The notes beneath the pieces are model-generated. The model searched no databases. It saw only the letters and a list, made by a program, of their open reading frames with translations, and was not told the DNA's origin. Positions 46,851-57,996 of a DNA stretch of 64,000 bases are shown here, one piece after another. Every line of letters begins with the position of its first letter. The first letter of the stretch is position 1. The translations under genes and the position numbers were made by a program. The stretch spans positions 34,525,288-34,589,287 of the forward strand of contig OV884015.1 of the NCBI GenBank assembly GCA_930367205.1. Direction: 5' to 3'. This DNA comes from Acanthosoma haemorrhoidale. Lineage: Eukaryota > Arthropoda > Insecta > Hemiptera > Acanthosomatidae.

Positions 46851-48460
46851 CAAATGAAGTCTACTTAACTCTAACCTGCCAAGTCCTTCTAGTCTCTGGT
46901 CTCTTACTTTTAAGCTGACCAAAGGGCAAATCCCTACATGGGCTTAGTACTTCAGGCCCTAGGACTCAAGATATGAGAAGACATGTTAGTTCCTGTTTTG
47001 CTCAGTAGGGAGCATCACTAGCACCAGTCAAAATGATTGGTTTTGCTGCTGAAATGGTCAAATAAAAGTTCTTCCCGGAACACAGGCATTTTTAATTACC
47101 ATTATGTTGATTATTTTTATTATTGGGGGAAAACGACTATAAATGACTTTTGCTTATGAGATTGATTATTGTTAATGTTTATGAAGCTTAAAAAAAAAAT
47201 CTAGTCTTGAAACATCTTATGGATTACAGATCTTATAGAAGTCTACCTGCACTTCTTCCACCATAATAACTAACACATCAAAGCATGTGCTTCATGACAA
47301 CACTTCCTGACTGATCAACAAATCCACTGTCATTCCGTATTTTTTAACCCTCAACTATTATTTGAAGAAAAATTCAATCTGCCTTAAAAGGACTAGGGAG
47401 AGCCCTGGCCAGTTCCAAGACTTCTGATCTCGGGTAGACCATAAGATTTCTAAAAGCCATGGCCGCTTCAATCTCCGAAGAGGATTGGAGATGTGTTTAG
47501 AAGTTAGCGCCAAAATATATTGCTTGATTAACGATACATATTGGATGCTCGTTGTGTGGTTTTTTTGTTCTTCTCATGAATGGAAAGGTAAAATTGTGAG
47601 GACATACCGTCAATTTTTAGAATTCATGGCAAGGCAAGGAGACATCTTGTCGCCTGTCATCCGATTTTTTACTCATCTGCAAATATTTTTTTTGTTTGCA
47701 TTTACTCTTCAAACCATGGATTGAAATAAAAAGTTTGCTTTTGATTTTATAGTTTTTTTTTTTTACAATACCTTCAAATTAAGTATGGTAAATTAGTTGC
47801 TTTAGATTGGGGTTTTCCCTTAATTCGTATTGATTATATGCTTACACAACCAGAAGTCATAAAACATTTTGACTTTGAATAAGGGATTTTCACTGGACAG
47901 TTCCTTCTGTTACGAGTAATATTTTCCCAAGCATTGTGCGACAGACGATGACCTTAGTATTAGGTTTTTCAAATTAATATACGCTTGACAGCTGTTAATA
48001 GTTATATAAGTTGTTAAAAGTACCAATACAAAGCAGTTTTTATTTTATATAGCCAAAATTTTCGTATACTTGCCGTGAAGGTATAACTGAATCTTTAAAA
48101 AGTTTGAATTCGATTTATATATTTAATTGGTACAGGCATCGACCCTGACAATGTACCCAAAATGTAAAATCGAAATGTAGAATGGCATTTAAATATTGTG
48201 TTAAAAAATGTATCTCATAATAGATCCCATTTCTCCCGTCTCAAATATTGTAGCCTAAGGGATCTAACAATTTTAAACAGCTTCTTCACTCTTCTCCGTT
48301 TTGTAAAATATCTTATAGTTCACTACTTCTTTTTCAATAATTATTCATTGCAAAGTATTAGCTTAACCCTCTGGTATTATACGTACCAACAACAGTAAGT
48401 GGTAAAAGCGTACCCGACTGCCACAATTAGGCTAAAGATCTACGCCGGACGTATCCTGAA
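46851..48460. other. Gene-free stretch
   Basis: No supported exon. The open frame at 47485-47724 has no recognisable domain and no splice support. GC-richer sequence at 47390-47490 could be an old repeat. Confidence 0.35.
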
Positions 48461-49069
48461 TATATTGTAACATTCATGATATTTGAGAATATCATGGCCA
48501 GGAACCCTCACATCTGGTAAGCATCTTCCCTTATGCTCCTAGGAGTGGGGATGAGATAAACGGGCAGTCTTAGTACAACCATCGAGAAGAGCGGACTTAG
48601 CAAGCTCCCGTATTGGTGGTCACCAACAGGAAGAGAGGAGAAGAACCAACAGCAGAAAGTAACGTTGATTGGATTAAAGGAAGATCATCGATTGGGTGAT
48701 ATTAATATTGTTTTTATCATGGATCCATTAAAAGAAATTGAGCTCAAATTTCATGTTTTTTGTAATTAGTAGTAACTATCCTAATTTAAAAGGAATTGAA
48801 TATTTTTTTATACTTTTTGTCAGCACTCTATATAATTATAATTATTTGTTATAACCATCTTATTTGAATATATTTCACAATTCCTAGTTTCTCAATTTAT
48901 TAATAACCACAACATTAGCCTTGAGATCAATCGGGATAAATTCCTATGTCAAAGACATAAAAACAATTTGAATTAAAGATCTCATGACGGACCTGCCAAA
49001 TTAGTTAAGTTAAATTGATCAAATAAAGTAAAAAGGGAAATGGTAAAAAATGAGGTAGGTTTCAATATA
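48461..49069. repeat. Tandem direct repeat, unit 1
   Basis: Begins TATATTGTAACATTCATGAT and ends with GAGGTAGGTTTCAATATA. It aligns over most of its length with 49070-49790, including GGAGTGGGGATGAG, CAAGCTCCCG and TCAAAGACATAAAA segments. No coding frame. Confidence 0.75.
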
Positions 49070-49790
49070 TATATTGTAGCATTCATGATATTTGAGAATA
49101 AATATCGTGAACCCTCACGGATGGTAGCCGGCCACTTTCCCTAATACTATTACTTACTAATACTACTAGGAGTGGGGATGAGTTGAAGACGGTAGTCTTA
49201 GCACACCCGTCAAAAAGAACGCATCTGGCAAGCTCCCGAATTGGCGGCCACCAAATTATTGAAGAATGCAGAATAGAAAGCAGGCGTTTATTGAATTATT
49301 GGAAGATTATTGATTGAAACTGAGAGGGGAAAAGAAGAAAAGAAAAGCAGGTGATTTTTTATTGAATACCATGGTGTGTTGATGGGCGGACAAAGTTGTA
49401 GGTGGGTGTCATCAACATTTGTTTACTATTGTAGATCCATTCATAAAAATAAGCTCAATTTCATATTTTGTAATTATTTGTAACTATCATGATTTAAAAC
49501 GATTTGAAATATTTTTTTTTTATATTGTCAATACTCTATGTTTAATTATAATTAATGGTCATAACCATTTTTATTTGAATATATTTGACAATTCCTAGTT
49601 TCTCAATTTATTAATAACCGCAACATTAGCATTGAGATCGGGCGATTCAAATGGGATAAATTTCTATGTCAAAGACATAAAACAACTTGAATCAAAGATC
49701 TCATGATGAACCTCCCAAGCTAGTTAAGTTAAATTGATTAAGTAAAGTAAAAAAAAGAGAGATGGTAAAAATAAGGTAGGTTTCAATATG
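49070..49790. repeat. Tandem direct repeat, unit 2
   Basis: Begins TATATTGTAGCATTCATGAT immediately after unit 1 and ends AAGGTAGGTTTCAATATG. It is longer than unit 1 because of small insertions (near 49140 and 49330-49420). The family is unknown. A head-to-tail pair could come from unequal crossing-over or be two joined LTRs. Confidence 0.75.
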
Positions 49791-49830
49791 TATATATATA
49801 TATACATATATTTATTTTATTTATTTATTT

Positions 49831-49887
<57 letters not shown>
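49791..49887. repeat. AT-rich microsatellite
   Basis: TATA runs, an ATTT block at about 49808-49830 and then an almost pure (TA)n tract from 49832 to 49887. Confidence 0.9.
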
Positions 49888-49891
<4 letters not shown>

Positions 49892-50330
49892 TACTACCTT
49901 TTTATTAAATAGTTACATCCAGTACATAGCGAAATTTATAATTGAAAAATAGTTTTGGATTCTCGATGAAAATATCCTTCTACCTTTGCATCCATTTCCA
50001 CAAATCATAACCAAAACTTTTAATCTTCATTTTAATCGACAATGGGCCCTAAAATACTCTAAAATAAATAGATAATCTTCATTTTCTGAACATCATTCGG
50101 ACATCATTTGTTTCTGCCTTGTCATCAGTTTGAAAGAATATCAGTAACATCAATCGATGAAACGAATCAATCAATATAAAAATGAAGTATGGTATATATA
50201 ATCATTTATATAAGACATGCAATGAAACATAACTAGTAATAATATATGTACAATACGTATATAACTAGTATAATAATAGTAAATAATATAATGTAATTGC
50301 GCTGTTTTTCTACCAGACAGAAGGATGATA
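49888..50330. other. Gene-free stretch
   Basis: AT-rich, no gene; it runs into a LINE fragment. Confidence 0.4.
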
Positions 50331-50880
50331 TAAAAGATGACGCATTAAATTAATCACCGATAAAAGTAAAAGCACCATATTTACACTATGCCATCAAACT
50401 ATCCCACCTCTAAACCCTAATGGAGGCATTATATCAATGGCTGAATCTGTACAGTATCTTGGTATTCACTTGGGAAAGTCTTACATGGACGTTGGACACA
50501 ACAGAGAAACGAAAGTACCTAAACAAACGCTAAGGATTCATATTTTCGCTTTCTCGATAAACACTCACAATTACCATTAAAAAAAAAACAAGCACACGCT
50601 GTATAAATACTCACTCGAACCTACCTGGACCCAGTATGTAGAATTATGGGGCAGTACTAAATGTTAGAGAATTCTGAGGATACGGCAATTTAAGTAAAAC
50701 GTTCTTTGGAGGATTGTGAATCATCAATGAACGTCTCATACGAAACATTTCCCACGGGCTAAAACATTCCTTAGGCCGAAACTCATATCCTGGAGATATC
50801 CAATGAACTCTCCTAGGCGTCAGAGAAAAAGATAGCCAAGAGACTTACCGGTCCGTAGACGTATAAAACAATATCATAGA
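50331..50880 (+). mobile_element. Jockey-clade LINE reverse transcriptase relic
   Basis: IKLITDKSKSTIFTL, IPPLNPNGGIISMAESVQYL and GIHLGKSYMD (50344-50495) match the post-active-site RT region (N..K...V.FT, P...LNG..I.....VKYLG..LD). LTLYKYSLEPTWTQYVELWG, with a frameshift, and a FQ.K.LR.IVN-like segment near 50700 follow in order. It is 5-prime truncated and interrupted by stops. Confidence 0.75.
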
Positions 50881-51035
50881 CATATTAGCGGATGTGCTAA
50901 ATCCAATAATTACAGGTAAAAATATGACACTAAGGAAAATAAATATGCAAAAATTATAAATATAAAAAATATATTATAAATATAAAACGATATTTACATT
51001 AATTGACCGAATGAAACTGTTGCTAACATTGTTAA

Positions 51036-51987
51036 TTAGTAGCTTGGTTTGTAGTAGCTTGGTTGAGGAGCTGGTTTGTAGTAGCTTGGTTGAGGAGCTG
51101 GCTTGTAGTAGCTGTAGCTTGGCTGGGGAGCTGGCTTGTAATAACTTGGCTGTGGCTTGTTGTAGCTTGGCTGTGGTTTGTAGTAGCTTGGCTCAGGGGC
51201 TGAGTTGTACTTGCCGGCTTCCTTTTGTACTTCGGCTAAGAATCCGGATTTTCCTTCGACGGAGTACTTGATGGCCCTGACAGAACCGTCAGGTTCGACG
51301 AGGCTGTATTCTCCGTGGGTGCTCTCTCCTTCCCTCTGCTCCTTCTGGCTCTTGATGTCTCCGGTGTGAGGGTCGTGGACGGAGTACTCGAAGCTGTAGT
51401 GTGGTTCGGTGTAGTAGTCTTCGTGGGATTCTCCTTTGTATTCGGCAGGCTGGTGATAGCTGGCTTGATGTCCACCATACTGGCAGTGGACAGCCGAAAC
51501 GGCAATGGCCAAGACTACGAACTGAAATAAAAAAATAGTTAAAGCTTTATGACATGCAATTATGAAATTGACACGGTCTAATCATAGAAAAAAATTAATG
51601 AAACATAAAATAAATTTTTTCCTAAATATCGTAATGATTTATTTTTAAAAATATTAAGATTGGTTTCGTTAAAAAACATAACCACGATCAGTGGATTTAC
51701 TGGTGCATTTATTTGTCAGTGACAAATAATATGTATGTTGACTCAAGTTGTAATGATAACTTTTATATGGGTGTGAGGTGTTACCGTCAAAACTATTGAT
51801 GTTTTACACTACACACGCATTTAACTATTCTAAACTGCTAATGATATAAAATAAACGGCCCCAATGGCAGGAATGTTATAAAATCGGACCCTCCATACGG
51901 AAATCAAAATGTCTGACACTCCTATACTCAGATGTTTAATCAACAAGCCGATACTTGCTACTATCAAATAACGCTTACCTTGAACAT
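51036..51987 (-). CDS. RR-2 cuticular protein, gene B
   Basis: Coding exons 51979-51987 (ATG TTC AAG, MFK, donor GTAAGC) and 51036-51521 (acceptor TTTCAG), with an intron of 457 bp. The protein is 164 residues: signal peptide MFKFVVLAIAVSAVHC, QYGGHQASYHQPAEYKGE, an RR-2 chitin-binding domain (YTEPHYSFEYSVHDPHTGD to KSGFLAEVQKEAGKY), then a PSYYKP/PSYNKPQ/PAPQ repeat tail with a PSYSYYKP variant and end PSY. It would be a structural component of the exoskeleton. Exon 2 is nearly identical to gene B2 (59446-59898) in the opposite orientation, apart from one fewer tail repeat in B2. Base composition is much richer in GC than the flanks. Confidence 0.94.
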
Positions 51988-52010
51988 GTTGCTGTGAATG
52001 GTGTGCTTGG

Positions 52011-52050
52011 GACTATGATGTTTTTCGGGACCAGGTTCTGTTATATATAG
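52011..52050 (-). promoter_or_regulatory. Core promoter of gene B
   Basis: Minus strand CTATATATAA at 52050-52041 is a TATA box. TCATAGT near 52018-52012 is a weak initiator about 30 bases downstream. The ATG follows after a 5-prime UTR of about 25-30 bases. Confidence 0.65.
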
Positions 52051-54110
52051 TTAGTATATCGCCCCACCCGGTGGATCACTGTTGGGTCCCCGGTGACCGA
52101 CATATTTAATGAGATATTAATTGCGAGGCAACACAAGTGAGTTGGTCGTTTTGGGGAAATTTATGCAATGTCCCAAACACTAATTGGCCTTCCGAAATAG
52201 CTAATTGCGTTTTCGGTAAGGACTGACTTAGTGTGATCCATTGCAACCCTTCCAAGGAGGACATCTATACCTAAGAGAATCTAATCATGGCTAGTGAGAA
52301 TAGCTCCCCTGAAACGATATTTTTTACTTTCATAAAAAATAATTGGAATAAAAGGAATATTAGCTGTTCGCTAATTGAATTTATTATGTAAAATTGAATA
52401 AAAAAAGTGTTTCTGCCAAAAATTTGTTTACTTATTACATAATAAAGTAATAATTATAATTACAGTGGTGTCTCAATCGTCTCTTTTTCGATACCCGGCG
52501 ATTCCTAGTTACTCTATTAATTTTCCCCACTTTTACTGCAGTTTCTCTTAGTTCAGTTTGATTTTTCTTGTGATTTTTTTAAATGACATTTTTAGTTTTC
52601 TGGGTTGTTTATGAATTAGTTCACTTTTCACAGTTCTTAAGCTCTGTATTAGGAATCAAAATTGTTATACCTCTTGTAATTACTCTTAGGAGCAGGAGCT
52701 CCAGAATAAACCAAAGCAAATTATTATATCTCCTTTTTTTGGTCAACAAATACAACAAATACGTAACTATTTATTACGTATGATACTTAAATCGTGACTT
52801 AGGAACTATTCTAGACCCGTGACCATAGTCAATACGCTAATATGTTATAATATTATTGTAATAATTAAAAAATAATAACATAAAAAGACAGAATGGAAAC
52901 TTCCTTTAAAAAATACGTCAATTTTTACAAAAACAAAAAAAGGCCTATCAAAGATCAACAAATCATGCTTATATTCATATTTTATTTTATTGTTATTTGA
53001 ACCTATTGTGATTCTATTAGAAATATTTATTGATTCAGCACAATAACAATTCATATTTTTGCTAACAGTTGTAATTGTCTGTAAAATCCACATTTTGTGC
53101 TTTTTATTTGTCTCACTTCAAAGATATCTCAGCAAAATTATTTCACCTATGAATTAAAGATCAAAATATTGTCAATAATTTATTTTAAAACGTCTGTATG
53201 TTTTTCTATAAAATTTCACTTTAAACTATGAGCTAAATGTATTATTTGAGTATGTGATTTTTATTCAAACGTCAAGAAATTCCTGTTTATTAATAAAAAA
53301 CAGAAATGATACCGACACAATCGATCAGCCCTACACCTGTAATCTCGTAATACAAATCTCCCCACGTGCCTTATAATCCTTAATCGGTTTTTGAAGACTT
53401 GTATTAATACAAATTGTCACTCGCAACGTCAATGTTGAAACCTTTAACTACACGATCGGAAAGCTGATTGAACTGAAATCATGTTTCCAATCTGTAATAA
53501 CAGTCATTTATTTTTTTCTCATGATGAAATTTTGCTTTTATTTAGGTATGATTGCTTCTTGTCCTGTATTATTTGTTTAATAAGAACTAAAATACAAGTT
53601 AGCAAATATTGTCAATGCCGTGCCAAATTTTTGAGTTCCAATGCAACACAATTTCGAATGTTGCCTCATGAAGTAATTGCCTCAAAAATAAGGCAATATA
53701 AAATATTTCAAAATGAAGTAATATTGGAGCCTGAAAGACACTCTGCAGGTACTGCGAGTGTTCATCTGGAAGCCAAAATAATACCCTGAATTGGAAATTT
53801 AAAGATATCTTGAGCTTCAAGTATGTCTCGTTGCCCTTGGTTGTAATATTTATCAAGTCACAGCTAAGAAGCCGTTTTAGACTTAAAGCTCTGGATTTTT
53901 CCACAGTCCAAACTGAAAAGTGTAACGCCAAAATAAATGCTTTATACAACCAAAAAGTTTTGGACGACCCTAGTAGAAATCGCTTTTTGACGACAGCCCA
54001 ATTTCTGTGCCAATAACAAATTTAACTATAAAAGTCAATATTTTTTCGTTTAATTTTAATGTTTGAAAAGGTAATGAAATGAGAAATATTCGGTATAAAA
54101 AAGAAAAAAA
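52051..54110. other. Intergenic stretch upstream of gene B
   Basis: No supported gene. Open frames at 53481-53789 and 53810-54016 have no clear family. The last part (DDPSRNRFLTTAQFL near 53962) is faintly like the N-terminal helix-turn-helix of Tc1-type transposases but too short to call. Confidence 0.35.
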
Positions 54111-54114
54111 CAAG

Positions 54115-54417
54115 CTCTACATCCCGCTACCCGTAGCAGGTACTAAGCGGCCCGAACCGCCGAGAGGGACGGAGACACTCACCCGGGTCAAGTATCAGGG
54201 ACGCTAAGGCCACCAACTGTCAGAGAACAAAGGCCACCACAATACTCAAGTGGCATTGGGTACAATAAAACCGAAGCTGATTGGCTACTGACGAAGCCAG
54301 CTGGGTTTTAAGACCGGAGGTTTGGGCCTGTAATTCATTCTCCTGACAACTGGCTGACTGATGGCTTGTGGCTGCGCCGATGTTCAAAAACCTGGCTTCC
54401 TCATTTATGAAAACCTC

Positions 54418-54482
<65 letters not shown>

Positions 54483-54860
54483 ACCTCGCTACGTTTTAGT
54501 CCGGCGTTGTCAGACCCCACACCTTCCTAGTGGGAATCTCTGCCTTCGTCTCGCTAAATCTAGCACCTCCTTGGGAAAGACCTCCCCCTAGTGGATAACG
54601 GTTGTCGTGGCCCTGCAAACTTACCAAGCAGTGTTCCCACGGCGATTCAGTCTGCCTCTCTCCGGTTCACACTCATCCGGACGGATTTCGCCTACCCTCA
54701 GATACCGATTGTGAATTTGTGGTCATTCCAAGACCACACAAACTACCTACACTACCTACCCTATACCTCTTCTCCTGAACATAGTGCATTTTCGGGGCAT
54801 ATACCTATCAAATATGGAGTCAGATAGTAAGACCGTCATGAAACGATTGTCCAGGTCATA
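54115..54860 (+). mobile_element. Probable LINE 5-prime region with TC microsatellite
   Basis: GC-richer block unlike its AT-rich surroundings, containing a (TC)n tract and then a C/T-rich stretch typical of LINE 5-prime UTRs. At 54813 an ATGGAGTCAGATAGTAAG start leads to a short frame that stops after 15 codons. No RT or endonuclease sequence follows, so the class is an inference. Confidence 0.4.
54422..54479. repeat. (TC)n microsatellite
   Basis: Pure TC dinucleotide repeat of about 58 bases. Confidence 0.95.
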
Positions 54861-56084
54861 AACTTAATCAACCCTCACTTCGTCACCAGGGCTAGTGTAA
54901 CTAGGCACCCCCCTCGTGACGACCCGACAACTACCCTTGATGTTATACAAGTACGTATGATGTTATACAAGCATTAAACACCTTAACGTTTCAGTGAGTT
55001 AATGACTCCATAAGTCAATGTTATGTTTCACAGATCCATTCTACAAACCCCATATGTTTCTCACATACTCATTTCTCCATATCTACATCTCAGTTCTCTT
55101 AGTACTTTCCGTTCTCAATGTCTTTTTTTGTCAAAGAAGAGCTTTCAAGAAGTGTAGAACACTTCGTGTTATGAAAATTAGTATCATGTTTGGAGATTTT
55201 ATCATTACTGTAGCTTTAGTTTTGTAATATTATTCCAACAGAAGAGTGTAGGAAGCCCCTCTAATGTTTTCTTCTTCTTAATCAAATCTTCTTGTACTTC
55301 AATCATCGGACCAATAAATTTCAATGAAAGGCGAAAAAATCTCTATCCTTGGACATTGCGACGGTTGTACCTTAGATCAGGAAGGGCGAGTTATGTAGAG
55401 AACCCATTCTTTTAGCCAAATAGGACTTAGTCATTCTGTGGAGTCTATACGAAAAAAATTCTCTCTCAGGCAGACAAGAACTCAGCCTACTTCGTTTGTC
55501 CATGGAGCACGGACATACAGTAAGAACTAAACCTGTTGTGATGCAGACTTTACGATTGCTCACATCCTCACATACTTGTGTTATGATAAATAACTTTCAG
55601 ACTTAAGACAGCTGTTTGATCTACAAGCAGATAACACAACGTACCACACGTATCTGATATTTTTTGGCCTGATCGAAACTGGTTTGACTGGTTAAAAGCG
55701 TTTTAAAAACCATTAAATAAAAAAAAACACATTCAAAATGATAAATCATACAGTTGAGAATATCTTCGGTAATATAAATTTACTTTTTAATTAATAAATG
55801 AAGACTGAAGGAATTATGCCATGCTGGGCTTAAATGGTTTTAGAAAGCAATAAAGTTATACATAATGCGTTTGGTTATCAATTAATTTAGGAAGTATCAT
55901 TTTCCCAGTTTTTTGACAACCCTATAGTTAAATTATAATTGCCATGTATTTAAGTCAAGCATGTAACTTTCCAGAGCCAAAACACAGATAGACTATAACC
56001 AATATTAGTAATGAGTATCAATTTTACAACATATAAGTTTAGCTCATAGAAAAATAATTTTTGAACTACTTTAAGAACATCAAA
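54861..56084. other. Gene-free stretch
   Basis: Nothing coding could be supported. A frame on the minus strand at 55372-55563 has no recognisable motif. Confidence 0.35.
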
Positions 56085-56716
56085 CATCAAGCGTATTCAA
56101 TCCTTCCGATCAGAAGTCCTGAGAACAATAGTAAATGCCTCTTATTACGTCACCAACAAAACCGTTCATAACGATCTTAATATACCTTACATTTTTGAAC
56201 TCATCCCTTCGAAGTTCATGAACTCATCCCTTCCAAGTTCATGAACTCTATAGTAACCTATCCAACCACCCTATTCCCGTAGCACAGTTATTGCACTGCG
56301 CCACTCGTCCCTATAATCCTCCTTGGAGACTGAAACGGCAGTGGTCTCGTGACCTGCTATAAATGCGTGACAGTGGAAGTCCTGGCAATGGCCAGTTTCC
56401 CCAATCATGTCATGAGGGTATGTGGCTCTCGCGCTCTTCGTCAGCCTCCACAGGCTAGTATCCGGTGGCGCGGCTGACGGAGGAGTGTGGGGGACTTCCC
56501 AAGACTCCGCTTCCTCTTTCGCACGGGAGGGAGGTGACAACCATGTGGATTTGGGAGGTCTCTGGGCTGTTTGTAAATACTGTATGAATGAGCGAGTGAA
56601 TGAAAATTGTAAATATGGTATGAATGAGAACATTTATCGCAATCACTTGTTGCCTGATCAGGCAGATTTTAATTTTAGCACAATAAAGAATTAACCTAAA
56701 AAAAAAAAAAAAAAAG
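56085..56716 (+). mobile_element. Jockey-like LINE 3-prime end, copy 2, with poly-A tail
   Basis: IQSFRSEVLRTIVNASYYVT (56097-56156) then NKTVHNDLNIPYIF match the jockey RT C-terminus (FQSK.LR.I.NAPWYV.N..IH.DL.IP). The 3-prime UTR matches the copy at 5040-5456 and ends with AATAAAGAATTAACC and a pure A tract (56699-56715). A local tandem duplication (AACTCATCCCTTC and AAGTTCATG twice) lies at 56198-56247. Confidence 0.8.
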
Positions 56717-56924
56717 AAAAATAATAAACAAAAATGAAGAAAATTTATTTTAGGATTTCTCATCCTGCAATGAATACCTATATCCTTCTTTAGTTGCCAC
56801 TTATAATTGCCGGAATATGTACATATAACCAATAACATAAAAAAAAAGATTCCCATTTACTTTTAGATTTTTTTAGGAACTTATATCAATTTATGTTCTG
56901 TTAGATGAATACTGAAAAAAATTG

Positions 56925-57320
56925 GATGCTAGAATGATCTTTGGTAGCTCATTCAGCAAGCTCAACCTAAATCTAAAGAAGAGAAGATTTTGGGCTCTCA
57001 ACCTTTCTAAAATAATAACACCCCACGATGAAATTTCCCCTAGAGGGAATAGTTAAATATTTAGGGCTGCTTATGGAAACAACTTTAACGTTCCCCATAT
57101 AAACATTAAATTCAGTCCTATGAATTTATAAAACAAAAATATTACATATTACCATAATAAGACTATTACTCACTATTAATAATTGACTATAACTTCTGTT
57201 TAGGTTAATGCTAACAAGTTATAACATTATCTCTTACGGCTGTCCTCAAGCCTTTGGAGATTTGACAGATCGTGATTTGCGGAATTATTTAATTATCAAT
57301 TAGGTTCTTAACCGTAAAAA
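56925..57320 (+). mobile_element. Second degenerate LINE reverse transcriptase piece
   Basis: Around 57205-57280 the plus strand reads LTSYNIISYGCPQAFGDLTD, similar to the L..SII.YG...WG...K..L segment of LINE RTs. Upstream pieces are badly frameshifted. It may belong with the copy at 56085-56716 or be a separate insertion. Confidence 0.4.
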
Positions 57321-57930
57321 ATTAAATTTTATATGATTTTGCGAAGTTTGTTTAGGTAGTTATTACTAACAATATACGAATCCATTGATAAGTATTTTTA
57401 GGTGAGAAATGAAGTACCTGCCGTTGAATTGCCAAAAGTACGATAAATTGACAAACTCAGCTGTTCAAAAATAAGATACTTTTTCTGAAATTTTAATTAT
57501 TTTGTATTCAGTGTTTCCATAACCGCGACTACAAAGGCAAAAAAAAAAAAAAAATAGTGAGACGTTTTAGTTCCTTTTCAAAACAGGGGTGATATCAGCT
57601 TTGAATTGTCAAGAAATTTTATTTAAACAATAAAAAAACAAAGAAAATTTCTTTGTTATTGGTGCAAGAACATTTCTGTTGTGGATAGACTGAACGTTAT
57701 AAACGAACAAAATAACTTTTATTTTTATAGATTTCTTTTTCACCAGGGTTAATTTAAATATTACAACAATACAAGTGAGTATCTTATTTTAATTTTTGTT
57801 CCATTTAATTTATTGTTATATTTCATGTTAAAACGAATTTTAAGCTGTAACAACCAAAGGGCGTGTATGGTGTAAAACTGGAGGTGGCAACCAAAAAAAA
57901 CATTTGTAATCACGGGTCAAGAGAGTGGGG
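57321..57930. other. Upstream region of gene B2
   Basis: AT-rich with a poly-A run at 57540-57555. No gene; regulatory elements other than the TATA box were not resolved. Confidence 0.4.
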
Positions 57931-57937
57931 TTGTCCA

Positions 57938-57965
57938 TATATAAGGTAGGGTCGCCGAAATCAGA
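57938..57965 (+). promoter_or_regulatory. Core promoter of gene B2
   Basis: TATATAA at 57938-57944 and a TCAGA initiator at 57961-57965, about 25 bases apart. The ATG is at 57997. Confidence 0.7.
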
Positions 57966-57996
57966 ATCATAATCAACTCTCTTGATTCATATCATC

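Noticed and set aside
48461..49790. CRISPR-like array
   Set aside because: Only two long units with no spacers, in a eukaryotic genome.
49832..49887. (TA)n tract as a regulatory element or origin
   Set aside because: Simple microsatellite; nothing else supports a function.
53481..54016. Plus-strand frames possibly from a Tc1-type transposase
   Set aside because: Only a short faint resemblance near 53962-54010; no DDE motif or terminal repeats.
54361..54827. Two joined open frames as a host gene
   Set aside because: The first frame is built on the TC microsatellite and the surroundings look like a LINE 5-prime region.
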